From positions 323,093,186 to 323,157,185 of the forward strand of contig NC_058520.1 of assembly GCF_904849725.1 (NCBI RefSeq): DNA of 64,000 bases, read 5' to 3'. The notes under the pieces were generated by a model. It worked only from the letters and a program-made list of their open reading frames with translations, was not told the DNA's origin and did not search any database. Shown here in pieces: positions 22,665 to 33,994 of the stretch. A program made the translations under genes and the position numbers. The stretch comes from Hordeum vulgare subsp. vulgare (taxonomy: Eukaryota; Streptophyta; Magnoliopsida; Poales; Poaceae). Each line of letters begins with the position of its first letter. Within the stretch, counting starts at the first letter, position 1.

Positions 22665-23585
22665 TTAACCCTCCATTACCCCCGGGTACCCGGTGTAGTG
22701 AATCCCATAGCTTGTAGTGCCTTTCAAATAGCGCATAACTCTCTCAAGCGCATGCCAATGATCATCTCCTGGGTTTGACACAAACCGGCTTAGTTTGCCC
22801 ACAAAAAACGAGATTTCACGCCCCGTGGCACTCGCCAAATACATAAGCGAACCAATAATTTGAGAATACCTCAGTTGATCTCTAGTAATCTTTCGATTCT
22901 TTTGAAGCAACACACTAGCGTCATATGGAGTTGGAGAAGGCTTGCAGTCGCTACACCCAAAACAACTCAAGACCTTATCCACATAGTGAGATTGAAGCAG
23001 TGTAATCCCACCATTCTCATATCTCAGCAGCTTGAAGTTCAGAATAACATCAGCTACTCCTAGATCCTTCATCTCAAAACAACGAGATAAGAAATACTTA
23101 ACCTCCTTGATTAAATCAAGGTTGGTTCCAAAGATCAGCATGTCATGGGCCAAAGAATAACTCCTTCGGCCCCACCATGGAGATAGTACACACACTTGTG
23201 AGCTTCATTTACAACAAAGCCTACAGCAGTTAATGTTCTTCTGAACTTCTCATGCCACTGCTTAGGAGCTTGTATAGGGCCATATAAGGACTTCAATAAC
23301 TTGCACACCTTTCCTTCCTGACCAGGTACTACAAAACCATCGGGATGATCCATGTAAATTTCCTCATCCAACTCTCCATTGAGGAAAGTCGTCTTAACGT
23401 CCATTTGATGAACAAGAAGACCGTGTGAGGCAGCCAATGATAGTAGCACCCGAATAGTGGTCAGTCTAGCCTTAGGTGAGTAAGTATCAAAGAAGTCTTC
23501 ACCTTCTTTCTGGTATAACCCTTAGCCACAAGTTGTGCCTTGTACTTTCAATTGTACCATCAGTTCTAAGCTTTTACTTGAACAC
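22665..23585 (-). pseudogene. Copia-1 reverse transcriptase
   Basis: Two overlapping frames (23449-23135 and 23195-22665). Visible RT motifs: HQMDVKTTFLNGELDEEIYM (palm, normally MDVKTAFLNG), then LLKSLYGPIQAPKQWHEKF, then the catalytic box, which reads LAHDMLIFGT where YVDDMLI is expected, so the first catalytic pair is damaged. Downstream, CFEMKDLGVADVILNFKL, QIIGSLMYLASATGREISF and the thumb follow. A frameshift falls near 23165. Confidence 0.85.
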
Positions 23586-24239
23586 CCTCTTACATCCCAT
23601 AGGTTTCCATCCATATGGATGATCAATGACTTCCCAGGTTCCATTAGCTAAGATAGAATCCATCTCGTTACAAACCACTTCCTTACAGTAGTCACCATTA
23701 AAAGATGCATAGGCTTCTCGAAGATTCTTGGGTGTGTCATCCATGAGGTACACAATGAAGTAATCACCAAAGTACTTTGCAGTCCTTCATCTCTTACTCC
23801 TTACAGGAGTTCCATTGTCATCCTCCTCAGGATTCTCAAGGTGTTCCATCGCAATGATGGGTCCAGGAATTACAGAAAATTCCTGAGTAGATAGAGTAGG
23901 TATCTCCTGATTTGATGAGTTAGGCATATCCTTCATAGGAAATATGTCCTCAAAAAAGTCGCATCATTCGACTCCATAATCGTACCAACATGCATGTCAG
24001 GTACCTCAGATTATATTATCAAAAATCTATAGCCAATCCTATGAAAAGCATAGCCCAGGAAAACACAATCCATAGTTTGTGGTCCAAACTTGCGTTTCTT
24101 GGGAATTGGTATATTGACTTTCGCCAAACAACTCCAAGTATATAGAGAAGAGAGTTTCAGCCTTTTCCTTTCCCATTCTTCCATTGGAGTAATGGTTTTA
24201 TGCTTTTGGGAACAAGGTTTAGGGCATGATATTAGTCAT

Positions 24240-24751
24240 TAGTGCCTCCCCCACCATGTCTTGGAGAGACCTGATGTGTCTAACATGGCGTTAACCAAAT
24301 CAGTTAGAGTTGAGTTCTTTCTTTTGGTCACCCCATTTTACTATGGTGAGTAGGGTGGCGTCATCTCATGGATTAAACCATGTTCTGCACAAAATGAATC
24401 AAATTCGTTGGGAAAATAGCCTCCACGATGATTAGACCTAAGCCGTTTAATATTCCGATCAAGTTGGTTCTCTACTTCAGCTTAATAGTTTTTGAAGAAG
24501 TTTAAAGTCCCAACTTTCAATTTCAAAAGATACACATAACAATATCTAGTGGAGTCATCAATCGTTGTCATGAAATATTTATTTCCACCTGTTGTCAGCA
24601 TGCCATTCATCTCACAAAGATCTGAGTGTATAAGCTCTAGTGGCGCCAAGTCTCTCACCTCTGCAGTCTTATGAGACTTGCGAGGTTGCTTAGCTGGCAC
24701 ACACACTTGGCACTTGGAATTAAACTCATATTGGCTAACTGCATAATGCAA
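24240..24751 (-). pseudogene. Copia-1 pre-integrase and integrase core
   Basis: CQVCVPAKQPRKSH ends the zinc-binding region. LIHSDLCEMNG carries the first catalytic Asp. Past a stop near 24482, the second Asp region reads RSNHRGGYFPNEF where relatives have SDRGGEY, and the catalytic Glu region reads NGVTKRKNSTLTDLV where relatives have GVAERKNRTL. So the second D and the E are both lost. It cannot integrate. Confidence 0.75.
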
Positions 24752-25137
24752 CCAAACTTAATATGAAAAAGTCGTGAATGCCAGATATTAGACTCATTAT
24801 CATTGTAAACATTATTAATAACTTTAGTGGAAATATCTCACAAAGACACGCGGAACAAGCCTCCACATTCATAGCCTTTTCCAAAAAATTGTCCATACTT
24901 AGAAATTACAACTTTATTGGACTTGAAAACGAACTAAAAACGGCCTCGACACAAACGGGAACTACTGACGGATTTTTATTGATGGAGGGCACATGATGAA
25001 CATTTTCCTAGCACACAATCTTCCCCAAAGTAAACTTCAGATCGATCGAATTGACACCTCGAACGTTGGCATGTGACCCGTCAACCATCAACACGGGAGA
25101 AGTCCCTGTGACCCGATAATAAGAAAACATGGAGGCC

Positions 25138-26072
25138 TCAACACAAAAGATGTACATTGGCACCAGTGTCAATTGACCAATCTGGAGTATGACATACTGA
25201 AAGGATGGTAGGAAAAATATCGTACCCTGAATCCTTCATATCAGTATCACCGATGACAATATTAGCGGATTTGTCGCTCTTCTCAAGTTCATGCTCCTCA
25301 TAGCGGTTAGGACATCTCGGAGCCCAGTGATTAGGATCACCGCAGACATGGCATAGTCCCTTCCCCTTCTTATGGGAAATCTTCTTGAAGTTGGTAGAGT
25401 GTGACAACTTGTTCTTTGCAACAAACTTGCCTTTGCCCTGAGTTTTGTTCTTCTTATTTTGGGGCTTGTTGAGATTGAAGCTCTTCTTCTGTACCACGTG
25501 GGCACTCGAAGCTCCCTCAATGGCTCGAATACATGTTTCTTTTGATCTCGCATTCTCTTCAACATCAAGAGATCCAATGAGATCCGAAATGGAAAAATCA
25601 CGCCTCTTGTGTTTCAGAGAAGTAGCAAAATTGTTCCACGAAGGTGGAAGCTTGGCAATGATGCCTCCAGCTACAAAATTGTTGTGCAACACACACTTGA
25701 AGTACTCAAGCTCCTTTGCGAGGAACTGTATCTCATGAGCTTGTTGAACAACAGAGCGCTCTGCCAGCGTCCAAGGCCTCGAACTTGGCCTCAAGCGCAG
25801 CCCACATGCCCTTGACATTCTCAAATGACATGTACAAATCCACAATGGAATCGTCAAGAACACTCAGAAGGGCGCCCTTGAAGAGGGTATCGATCTTCTC
25901 AAAAGCTTCCTGTTGTGCAGGATTAACAGCGTCCTCAGGCTTGCCTTTGGTGGCATCATAGCAGTACATGGTTTGGAACCAATAGACTGCTCTCGTGTGC
26001 CACCTCTCATATTGCACCCCCTTGAAGGTGGGCGGCTTCGGATGCGCAGCAAAACCACTTGGAGTAAATTTC
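25138..26072 (-). pseudogene. Copia-1 gag (main exon) and protease start
   Basis: Starts after the probable intron with KFTPSGFAAHPKPPTFKG; gag body GVQYERWHTRAVYWFQTM. A deletion/frameshift near 25750-25800 drops part of the domain; the second frame resumes at SVVQQAHEIQFLAKELEYF and reaches the CCHC knuckle CHVCGDPNHWAPRC near 25340, a basic linker having come before it. The protease begins with DWSIDTGANVHLLC at about 25175. Gag binds RNA and forms the particle. Confidence 0.75.
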
Positions 26073-26276
26073 CTATAATTAGGTTTTTGGATTGTTGAAT
26101 ATATGAGGAAATTACTATGAGATTCAATCCAAACAAGTAGTAAATAAATCGTGACAATAGACATAAATATTAAACTAATCATGTGGACTAGCATAGTCGA
26201 CGTGCAAATAAAGTCTGTAGCACTTAGAAATAAGAATTCTAGGACGATCTAAAGCAAAGGGGACATAATTACATAC
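26073..26276 (-). other. Probable intron in Copia-1 gag
   Basis: On the minus strand the donor is GCACC|GTATGTAATT and the acceptor is CCTAATTATAG|GAAATT, length 204 bp, AT-rich. Exon 1 reads MGDNINTDSSNPAAP; the join gives NPAAPKFTPSGF in frame. If unspliced, a TAG stops translation about ten codons into the intron. Confidence 0.55.
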
Positions 26277-26321
26277 GGTGCAGCGGGGTTCGAACTGTCG
26301 GTGTTGATGTTGTCGCCCATG
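26277..26321 (-). CDS. Copia-1 gag, first exon
   Basis: ATG at 26321; 15 codons, MGDNINTDSSNPAAP. The frame is also open 5' of this ATG back to a TAG near 26420 (GSDDFLNGNLFPDL), so a longer N-terminus using another start cannot be excluded. Confidence 0.5.
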
Positions 26322-27061
26322 TAATTGAGGAAGAGGTTGCCAAGATCGGGGAACAAGTTGCCATTGAGGAAATCGTCACTGCCAATAATCACACGAATGC
26401 GCTCTCCAAAAACCTAATCGCCCCTCTCCCGTACAGGATCACGAGAGGTGGGGTTCCGGAGGCCTATTGTCCCTTCTCATGGTGCACACGGAAAGGAGGG
26501 ATGAACAAGACTCTGATGGCAGCACAATGATCTGGAACAGTGCAAAACCATATGTTGTGATGGCGGGTAGGGTTGGCAGGGACCTCGCGTATATATTTGT
26601 GTGGTAGGGTCAAGAGACGTGGACTGGACCCACGTCCGAGTCGGTTACAGCCCATGATGTGACGTCTCAGACCATGGCACGTCTATTAAGGACCCTTCGT
26701 TCCTAACCGGCAAAAATAAGCGCGTCGGTATGAGCTCGGCTTGGCTTCATCCCGTAACCCGCGGCGCATCGTGACAAGGCTTGGCGTGGCGAGGCGAGCG
26801 AGGGGGAGAAGTGCGTGAGGTCCGCTTCTCTTCTCACTCTTTTCCAAGTGCTAGAAGAGCTCCCCTTATAAAGAGGTGTAGATCTCTCCGAACAAGCGTT
26901 ATGATACTAAACTTTTGGTCCCACTCACACTACACACATAGCCAACTCATATGGGTCATGAGAATTTCAGATTTTAGATGGGATTTGGGACAAAGGCCTA
27001 ATAGCAAAAATCCAATAGTTAATCTCATGTATCTAGCTATTGCGAACCTATCACAAGCTAT
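26322..27061 (-). promoter_or_regulatory. Copia-1 leader and 5' LTR-like promoter region
   Basis: On the minus strand a TATA-like TTTATAAGGGGAGC lies at about 26865-26880, preceded by GGGACCAAAAGTTTAGTATC, a style of U3 I associate with cereal Copia LTRs. A GC-rich leader follows (26700-26830). LTR ends and primer site are not resolved. Confidence 0.45.
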
Positions 27062-27083
27062 AGACGTGTTTGGTTGACTGCAT
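27062..27083 (+). repeat. Harbinger left terminal inverted repeat
   Basis: AGACGTGTTTGGTTGACTGCAT. Related TTTGGTTG motifs recur at about 27222-27275 as subterminal repeats; no ORF is supportable in 27084-27536. Confidence 0.6.
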
Positions 27084-27536
27084 TGATTTTGACTGCATTG
27101 CATGTATTTTTTAGATTGTCCTCGTTAAAAAACAGCTTCCAAATCATCATTTGCACATTATTTGTACAAGTCTCTAAACCACATATAAGTTAGCTCTATG
27201 AGGAAACCAATGTTGACCCATTGTTTGGTTGGTCGCATTGCATTAGACGCACATAGGCCAGACTTTTTGGTTGCAACCTACATAAGGTGTACTCACCATT
27301 TCTACTAGTGGTGTCCTTACCACACATAATCTTAACAGATTTACTTGTAGGTACAAAACAAATTACGGTTCATCCTAATTACTATAAAATGACATTACAC
27401 GTTATTAAGATCCATATGGTTGAATGGGTAAAGTTCATCATCCATATTCTTCATCTTCTTCTGTCGTTGTTGCTAGTTGTTTCTCTTGCTCTTTTGTTGC
27501 TGCTGCTTCTTCCTCTTTTCTTCTATTGCTCTTGCT

Positions 27537-27671
27537 TTTCTTCTTCTTCTTCTTCTTCTTGTTTGTCTTCATCGTCTTCTTCTTCTTTTTCTCCATCTTC
27601 CTTGTCTTCTTCTTCTTCTTCTTCTTCTTCTTTTTCTTATTCTTCTTCTTATTCTTCTTCTTATTCTTCTT

Positions 27672-27702
<31 letters not shown>

Positions 27703-27782
27703 TTCTTATTCTTCTTCTTCTTATTATTATTCTTCTTATTCTTATTCTTCTTATTCTTCTTCTTCTTCTTATTCTTCTTCTT

Positions 27783-27813
<31 letters not shown>

Positions 27814-27982
27814 TTCTTCTTCTTCTTCTTCTTCTTCTTATTATTATTATTATTATTATTATTCTTATTATTCTTATTCTTCTTCTTCTTCTTCTTCTTC
27901 TTCTTTTTCTTCTTGTTGTCTTTGTTGTTGTTGTTGTTGTTGTTGTTGTTCTTCTTCTTCTTCTTCTTCTTCTTCTTCTTCT
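27537..27982 (+). repeat. Long imperfect (TTC)n microsatellite
   Basis: About 446 bp of TTC/CTT triplets with embedded blocks of TTA (27838-27860) and TTG (27923-27949). It is almost pure pyrimidine on the + strand. Ser- or Phe-rich ORFs in this stretch are artefacts of the repeat. It lies inside the Harbinger 3' flank. Confidence 0.95.
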
Positions 27983-28045
27983 CCAGGTCCTTGTCTGACC
28001 TCTGTTATCCCATATTGCATGTGTCCATTTTATCCTTTTGTTCTT

Positions 28046-28700
28046 CTAGGCTTCATTGTAAAATGCCTTCACACCATGGCCACCGATCTCAACATCATCA
28101 CGCGTCACATCTTCCTCCTCAAGCACTAGTTCATCATAACTCCACTGCATGATCCAGTTATGCAGAATGCAACATGCAAGAACAAGCTTAACCTGGGTAG
28201 GGTAAGGGTGGAATGAGTTTCGATCCAGGATCTTGAACCTATTTGTCGGAGCTCCAAATGCCCTCTCAATAGTTACTGTAAGGCTAGAGTGTCTAAGATT
28301 GAACAACTTATGTGTAGTACTAGGATAGTTCCTATCAGTGTACACGTTCAGCTGGTGCCTAATTTTCATAAAGGATGGAAGAACACCTCGTCGACATGCA
28401 TAGCCAGCATCTTCTAGGTAGAACTTGCCATCTGTGATGTTGATGTCATTAGGATATTCATGTCGTCACTGAGTATGCTACCATCATGTTCTGACCCTTC
28501 TTCCCAGCCAACCATCACATATGTGAACGTCAAATGGAAGTCAACAACAACAAACATATTCTGGCTTGGGTAGTGCTTTCTCTCCCTATATGTTGTAGAT
28601 TGTGACCTCAGTACTCTGGTAGTGACATGAGTACCATCTATTGCCCCAATGCAACCATGACATGGCAATACAAGATTGTGTTAGTGCTCACCTTGAACAA
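28046..28700 (-). pseudogene. PIF/Harbinger transposase, C-terminal exon
   Basis: A DDE nuclease (DDE_Tnp_4, HARBI1-like). First catalytic Asp in CIGAIDGTHV (about 28640), second in EEGSEHDGSIL, Glu in TVTIERAFGA, followed by NRFKILDRNSFHPY and ACCILHNWI. All three catalytic residues remain. A one-base shift near 28440 separates the two frames: the second resumes at INITDGKFYLEDAGYACRRG. It stops at 28046. It would cut and paste the element in intact form. Confidence 0.85.
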
Positions 28701-28737
28701 TCCAAGCATATCAAGCCATGAAGTACATACTACCAGT

Positions 28738-30283
28738 TGCTACTTCTCAAACAACAAAGCCAGAAATTGACACGTTGACGGAGATTGGGCTTGCGTTGGT
28801 TTTTCCCTTGAAGAGGAAAGGGTGATGCAGCACATGAGCAGTAAGTATTTTCCTCAGTGTGAGAACCAAGGTATCGATCGAGAAGGAGGGTCTCGTCAAG
28901 TCCAGAGTACCTGCGCAAACACAAACAAGCTTGCACCCAACGCTTCAAAGGGGTTGTCAATCCCTTCAAGATTGTTTGCGAAGTGAGATCTGAAGGCGGA
29001 AAGTGCAACAAAGTAAAAAGTGTAAGGCTGAAAATATGGTGTGGAGTAGACCCTTGGGGCCATAGTGTTCACTAGAGGCTTCTCTCAAAATAAAAAGTAT
29101 TACGGTGGGTGAACAAATTACTATCGAGATATTGATAGAACAACGCAAAGTCATGACGATATCTAAGGCAATGATCTAGCATATAGGCATCATGTCCGAG
29201 ACAAGTAGACCGAATTTTTTTTGCATCTACTACTATTACTCCACACATCGACCGCTATCCAGCATGCATCTAGTGTATTGAGTTCATGACGAACAGAGTA
29301 ACGCTTTAAGCAAGATGACATGATGTAGAGGGATAATCTCAAACCAATGATGAAAACCCCATCTTTTTACCCTTGATGGCAACAACACGATATGTGCCTC
29401 GCTACCCCTTCTGTCACTGGGTGAGGTCACCGCGCAGTATGAACCCAAAACCAAGCATTTCTCCCATTGCAAGAATCATAGATCTAGTTGGCCACACAAA
29501 ACCCACAACTCGAAGAGAATTACAAGGATATGAAATCATGCATAAGAGAGATCAGAAGAAACTCAAATAAGATTCATAGATAATCTGATCATAAATCCAC
29601 AATTCATCGGATCTCGACAAACACACCGCAAAAGAAGATTACATCGGATAGATCTCCATGAAGATCATGGAGAACTTTGTATTGAAGATCCAAGAGAGTG
29701 AAGAAGCCATCTAGTTACTAGCTATGGACCCGTAGGTCTATGGTGAACTACTCACGCATCATCGGAGAGGTCATGGTGTTGATGAAGAATCCTTCCGTGT
29801 CCGAATCCCCCTCCGGCAGGGCACCAGGACGTGCCCCAGATGGGATCTTGCGGAGACAGAAGCTTGCGGCGACGGAAAAGTGATTACGATGCTCCCCTGA
29901 TTTTTTTGGGAATATTTGCGAATTTATAGGCGCAAGATCTAGGTCAGGGGACCTCTAGTGGGCCCACAAGCCTGCATGGCGCGCCCCCTGGCCGCGGGGT
30001 GGGGGCTTGTGGGGGCCCTAGGGCTCTTATGGCTTGTCCCCCAAGCTCTCCGATCTTCTTCCGTTCCAGAAAAAATATTTTCGGGGATTTTCTTCCATTT
30101 GGACTCCGTTTCAAAATCTCCTTTGAAAGGGGTCAAAAACATGGAAAAAACAGGAACTGGCACTTGGCACTGAATTAATAAGTTAGTCCCAGAAAATAAA
30201 TAAAAGGCATGCAAAACATCCAAAGTTTGACAAGATAATAGCATGAAACCATCAAAAATTATAGATATGTTGGAGGTGTATCA
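28738..30283 (-). repeat. 3' LTR of E2
   Basis: 1546 bp, from TGCTACTTCTCAAAC to GTATCA; minus-strand start TGATACACCTCCAACATATC. It is close to the other E2 LTR. Confidence 0.9.
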
Positions 30284-30297
30284 AGCATCCCCAAGCT
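30284..30297 (-). promoter_or_regulatory. Polypurine tract of E2
   Basis: Minus-strand AAGCTTGGGGATGCT adjoining the 3' LTR, identical to that of E1. Confidence 0.75.
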
Positions 30298-32990
30298 TAA
30301 CTCCTGCTCGTCCTCGAGTAGGGAAGTGATAAAGAATGAATTTTTGATGTGGAATTCTACCTAGAATAGTTGTCCTTTGCAACTTCTTTCACGTGGCATG
30401 AATATTCAGATCCGTACGATTCAAAACAATAGTTTGCTATTGACATGAAAACAATAATACTTCAAGCAAACTAGCAAAGTAATCATGAACTTTCAAAATA
30501 ACAAGGCCAAAGAAAGTTATCCCTACAAAATCATATAGTCTGGCTATGCTCCATCATCCTCACACAACTAATGTAAATCATGCACAACCCCGGAATTGGC
30601 CAAGTAATTGTTTTCACACACTTACTTTCTCAAACTTTTTATAACTATCACGCAATACATGAGCCCGAGCCATGGATATAGCACTATAGGTGGAATAGAG
30701 TGTGGTGGTGGTTGTGAGAAAAAAAGGAGGAGATGGTCACACTGACTAGGCGTATCAATAGGCTATGGAGATGCCCATTAATAGATATCAATGTGAATGA
30801 GTAGGGATTGCCATACAAGAGATGCACTAGAGCTATAAGTATGTGAATGCTCACGGGAAAACTAGTGGGTGTGCATCCAACTTGCTTGCTCACGAAGACC
30901 TAGGGCAATTTTGAGGAAGCCCATCATTGGAATATACAAGCCAAGTTATAAAACATAGATTCCCACTAGCATATGGTAGTGACAAAGCAAGAAGCTCTCA
31001 ATCATGAAGAACATGGTGCTATCATGAAGCAGAAGTGTGGAAAAAGATAGTAGCATTGTCCCTTCTGTGTTTTCTCTCATTTTTTTATTTGGGCTCTTAG
31101 GCCTCGTTTTTTCTTTTCTCTTTTTTAGTTTTTGGGCTCTTTGGCCTCTTTTATTTTATTTTATTTTATTTCCTCACATGGGACAATGCTCTAATAATGA
31201 TGATCATCACACTTTTTAGTTACTCAAAGCTCAAAGATCACAATGATGATGACTCCATAGGAAATGCCTCTCATAGTGTACCGGGATGTGCAACGATCTA
31301 GTATGATCATGCAATGGCAATATGAGAGTGACGACATAAGTCATGAGACGGAACGGTGGTAGTTGCATGGAAATATATCTTGGAATGGCTATGAAAATGC
31401 CATAGTAGGTAGGTATGGTGGCTGTTTTGAGGAAGGAATTTGGTGGGTTTGTGCACCGACAAGAATTGCGCGGCGCTAGAGAGGCTAGCAATGGTGGAAG
31501 GTGAAAGTGCATCTATACCATGGACTCAACATTAGTCATAAAGAACTCACATAGTTATTGTGAAAGTTTTTATTAGTAATCGAAACAAAGTGCTAAACGC
31601 ATACTCTGAGGGGAAGGGTTGGTAGGTGTAAACCATCGCGCGATCCCGACCTCAACACAAAGGGTGACAATCAATATATCAATTATTCTCCGACTTCCTA
31701 ACATAGCGGTTCACCATACGTGCATGCTACGGGAATCACTAACTCCAACAAAAGTATTTCTAGATTCACAACACCCTACTAACATAACTTTTAATATTAC
31801 CGAATCCATGTCTCAAAATTAATTGAGAGGAATCGAAACTTCTCTTTCTACTCAATGCACATGAAGATGGAGGTTTTTGCATCCTCTTTGGGTACCTAGC
31901 ACATGGGACTACTTTCATAGCATAAGCCAACTACCAAATCACGCACCGTCGTGCTCTAAAGATATAAGTGAAGCACAAGAGCAAAAATATCTAGTTCAAA
32001 AGATATAAGTGAAGCACTAGAGCAAAAGTATCTAGCTCAAAACATATAAGTGAAGCACTATGAGCATTCTGACAAAATCACGATGAGTGCATGTCTCTGT
32101 CTCTCTCAAAAAGGTGTGCAGAAAGGATGATTGTGACACAACAAAAAGAAAAGACTCCTATGATACAAGACGCTCCAAGCAAAACACATATCATGTGGTG
32201 AATAAAAATATAACTCCAAGTAATGTTACCGCTGGATTGAAGACGAAAGAGGGGATGCCTTCCCGGGGCATCCCCAAGCTTAGGCTTTTTTGTGTCCTTG
32301 AATTTGGCTTGGGGTGCCTTGGTCATCCCCAAGCTTGATCTATTTCCACTCCTTATCTCTTTGTCCATGAGAACGTCACCCAAAACTTGAAAAATTCACA
32401 ACACAAAACTTAAACAGAAACTTGTGATAACATTAGTGCAAGAAGACAAGCTACCACATCTTTTGGTACTGTAGAAAACTTGAATTCCATCTAATATTGA
32501 TGATGGGCTACTGTATTCTCTCTTTCCCATGGCTAGTACCCCCCGATACTAACCATAGTTTCATCTAAACAAGCAACCAACTCAACAAAAACATAATCTG
32601 TCAAAAACAGACCAGTATGTAGCAATCTGTATACTTCGTATACTTCGCGTACCTCAAAAAATCTGAAACATTATGACGGTCTGGAGAAAAAGCATATAAA
32701 TCAGCAGCAAAAAAGAATCAACTCAAAATCTCTTTCTGAATAAAAATGAAAAATCATCTCGTGAGCGAAAAGTTTCTGTCTTTTTCCAACAGGATCAAAC
32801 AACCGTTACCAAGACTAGTGATAAAGGTTTTGCTTGGCTCAAACACAAAAAGAAACAGAAAAAACACGATCACAACAGAATTGTGAAAGTGTGGACGCAA
32901 CAAAATAGAAAGAAAAAGATAAATTCATTGGGTTGCCTCCCAACAAGCGCTATTGTTTAACGCCCCAAGCTAGGCATTGATAGTTCAATA
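30298..32990 (-). other. Non-coding internal region of E2
   Basis: About 2.7 kb collinear with 12842-15498 of E1. Three copies of an AAGATATAAGTGAAGCAC unit spaced about 47 bp occur at 31956-32070, and the GATGCCTTCCCGGGGCATC palindromic segment with AAGCTTGGGG tracts lies at 32250-32340. No ORF is supportable. Confidence 0.7.
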
Positions 32991-32994
32991 ATGC

Positions 32995-33731
32995 TCACAC
33001 AAAAGACAAGAATTGAATTACAACGAGAGCATCATGAAGCATGTGAAAATCACATCTAAGTCTAACATACTTCCTATGCATAGGCACTTTATAGGAAAAC
33101 AGATTGTCAAGACAACCAATAGTTACCATATGCAAGGAAGAAGAAAGAGACAATATCAATCGAGAGGTAATTTGGTAACATGAAAGTTTCTACCACAATA
33201 TTTCCCTTTCTCATACCAATTACATGTGGGATGATATTCAAATTTAACAATATAGCTATCCCATAGAATATTCTTTTCATGATCCACATGCATGCAAAGT
33301 TGACGCTCTTCAAAAATAGTGGGATTATCATCAACTAAAGTCATGACTTCAAACCCACTTTCAATAATATTGCAAACATCATATTCATCATGAGGCTTAA
33401 ACAAATTTTTAAGATCATAAGAAAAATCATCGCGCCACTCGTGATCATTGCAACAAGTAGTGGACATAGCAAAACTAGCATCCCCAAGCTTTGGGTTTTG
33501 CATATTTTTAGCATGATTGTCACTAATAGAATTTATAGTGAAACCATTGCAATCATGCTTTTCATCCAAGGAGCCCTCGTGAATCACTTCATAATTTTCT
33601 TCCTCACAATTTTCAGATTCACGCATCTCAAGCAAAACTCCATAAAGATAGTCAAGTGCACTTAACTCACTAGCAATTGGATCAACATAATTGGATCTCT
33701 TAAAGAGATTAGCAAGTGGATGAGGATCCAT
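32995..33731 (-). pseudogene. E2 ORF of unknown function
   Basis: Starts MDPHPLANLFKRSNYVDPIA at 33731 and reads 191 residues to a TGA at 33156; a second frame then continues the same protein (CLDNLFSYKVPMHRKYVRL ... HDALVVIQFL) to 32995. The first part is acidic; residues about 145-180 are Cys/His-rich (CMHVDH, PTCNWYEKGKYCG). No gag, protease or polymerase motif. A degenerate homolog occurs in element X (38150-38520: TCNYYERG, LFLYDVTMHMKRVRC). It sits where gag should be, next to the primer site. The function is unknown; I recall similar proteins from cereal elements but no described role. Confidence 0.6.
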
Positions 33732-33966
33732 ATCACTAGATTTTCAGCAAGCGAAGATGCAAGCATATTGAAGGCACATGCCACACAAGCGAATAGAAAG
33801 CAAGCGAGAGAAAAGGGCGAACGAAAAAGGCAAACGAAAAAAGGCAAACGAAAAAGGCAAATTGGTGAAGTGGGGGAGAGGAAAACAAGAGGCAACTGGC
33901 AAACAAAGTAAATGTAAGAGATGAGTTTGCGACACTTACTTGGATGAGTTCTTGACTTGATCTTCC
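33732..33966 (-). other. E2 5' leader
   Basis: Between primer site and ORF. It holds A-rich GGCAAACGAAAAA repeats (33790-33865) similar to the E1 leader, which supports common descent of the two elements despite different coding regions. Confidence 0.6.
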
Positions 33967-33984
33967 TCCCCGGCAACGGCACCA
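33967..33984 (-). promoter_or_regulatory. Primer-binding site of E2 (tRNA-Asp type)
   Basis: Minus-strand TGGTGCCGTTGCCGGGGA, one base from the tRNA-Asp complement TGGCGCCGTTGCCGGGGA. Confidence 0.85.
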
Positions 33985-33994
33985 GAAATCCTTC

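Larger units (their letters stand above)
21954..27061 (-). mobile_element. Decayed Copia element (Copia-1)
   Basis: A minus-strand Ty1/copia element with the superfamily order gag, protease, integrase, RT, RNase H. All genes are fragmented. The left end (21954-22196) continues the polyprotein 3' tail and untranslated region and abuts the Helitron 3' end. The right end has leader and LTR-like promoter sequence to 27061, where the Harbinger TIR begins. Neither LTR is complete and I could not find a primer-binding site. Confidence 0.75.

Noticed and set aside
27287..28152. Long Ser-, Phe- or Leu-rich ORFs
   Set aside because: Translations of a triplet microsatellite in three frames, not proteins.
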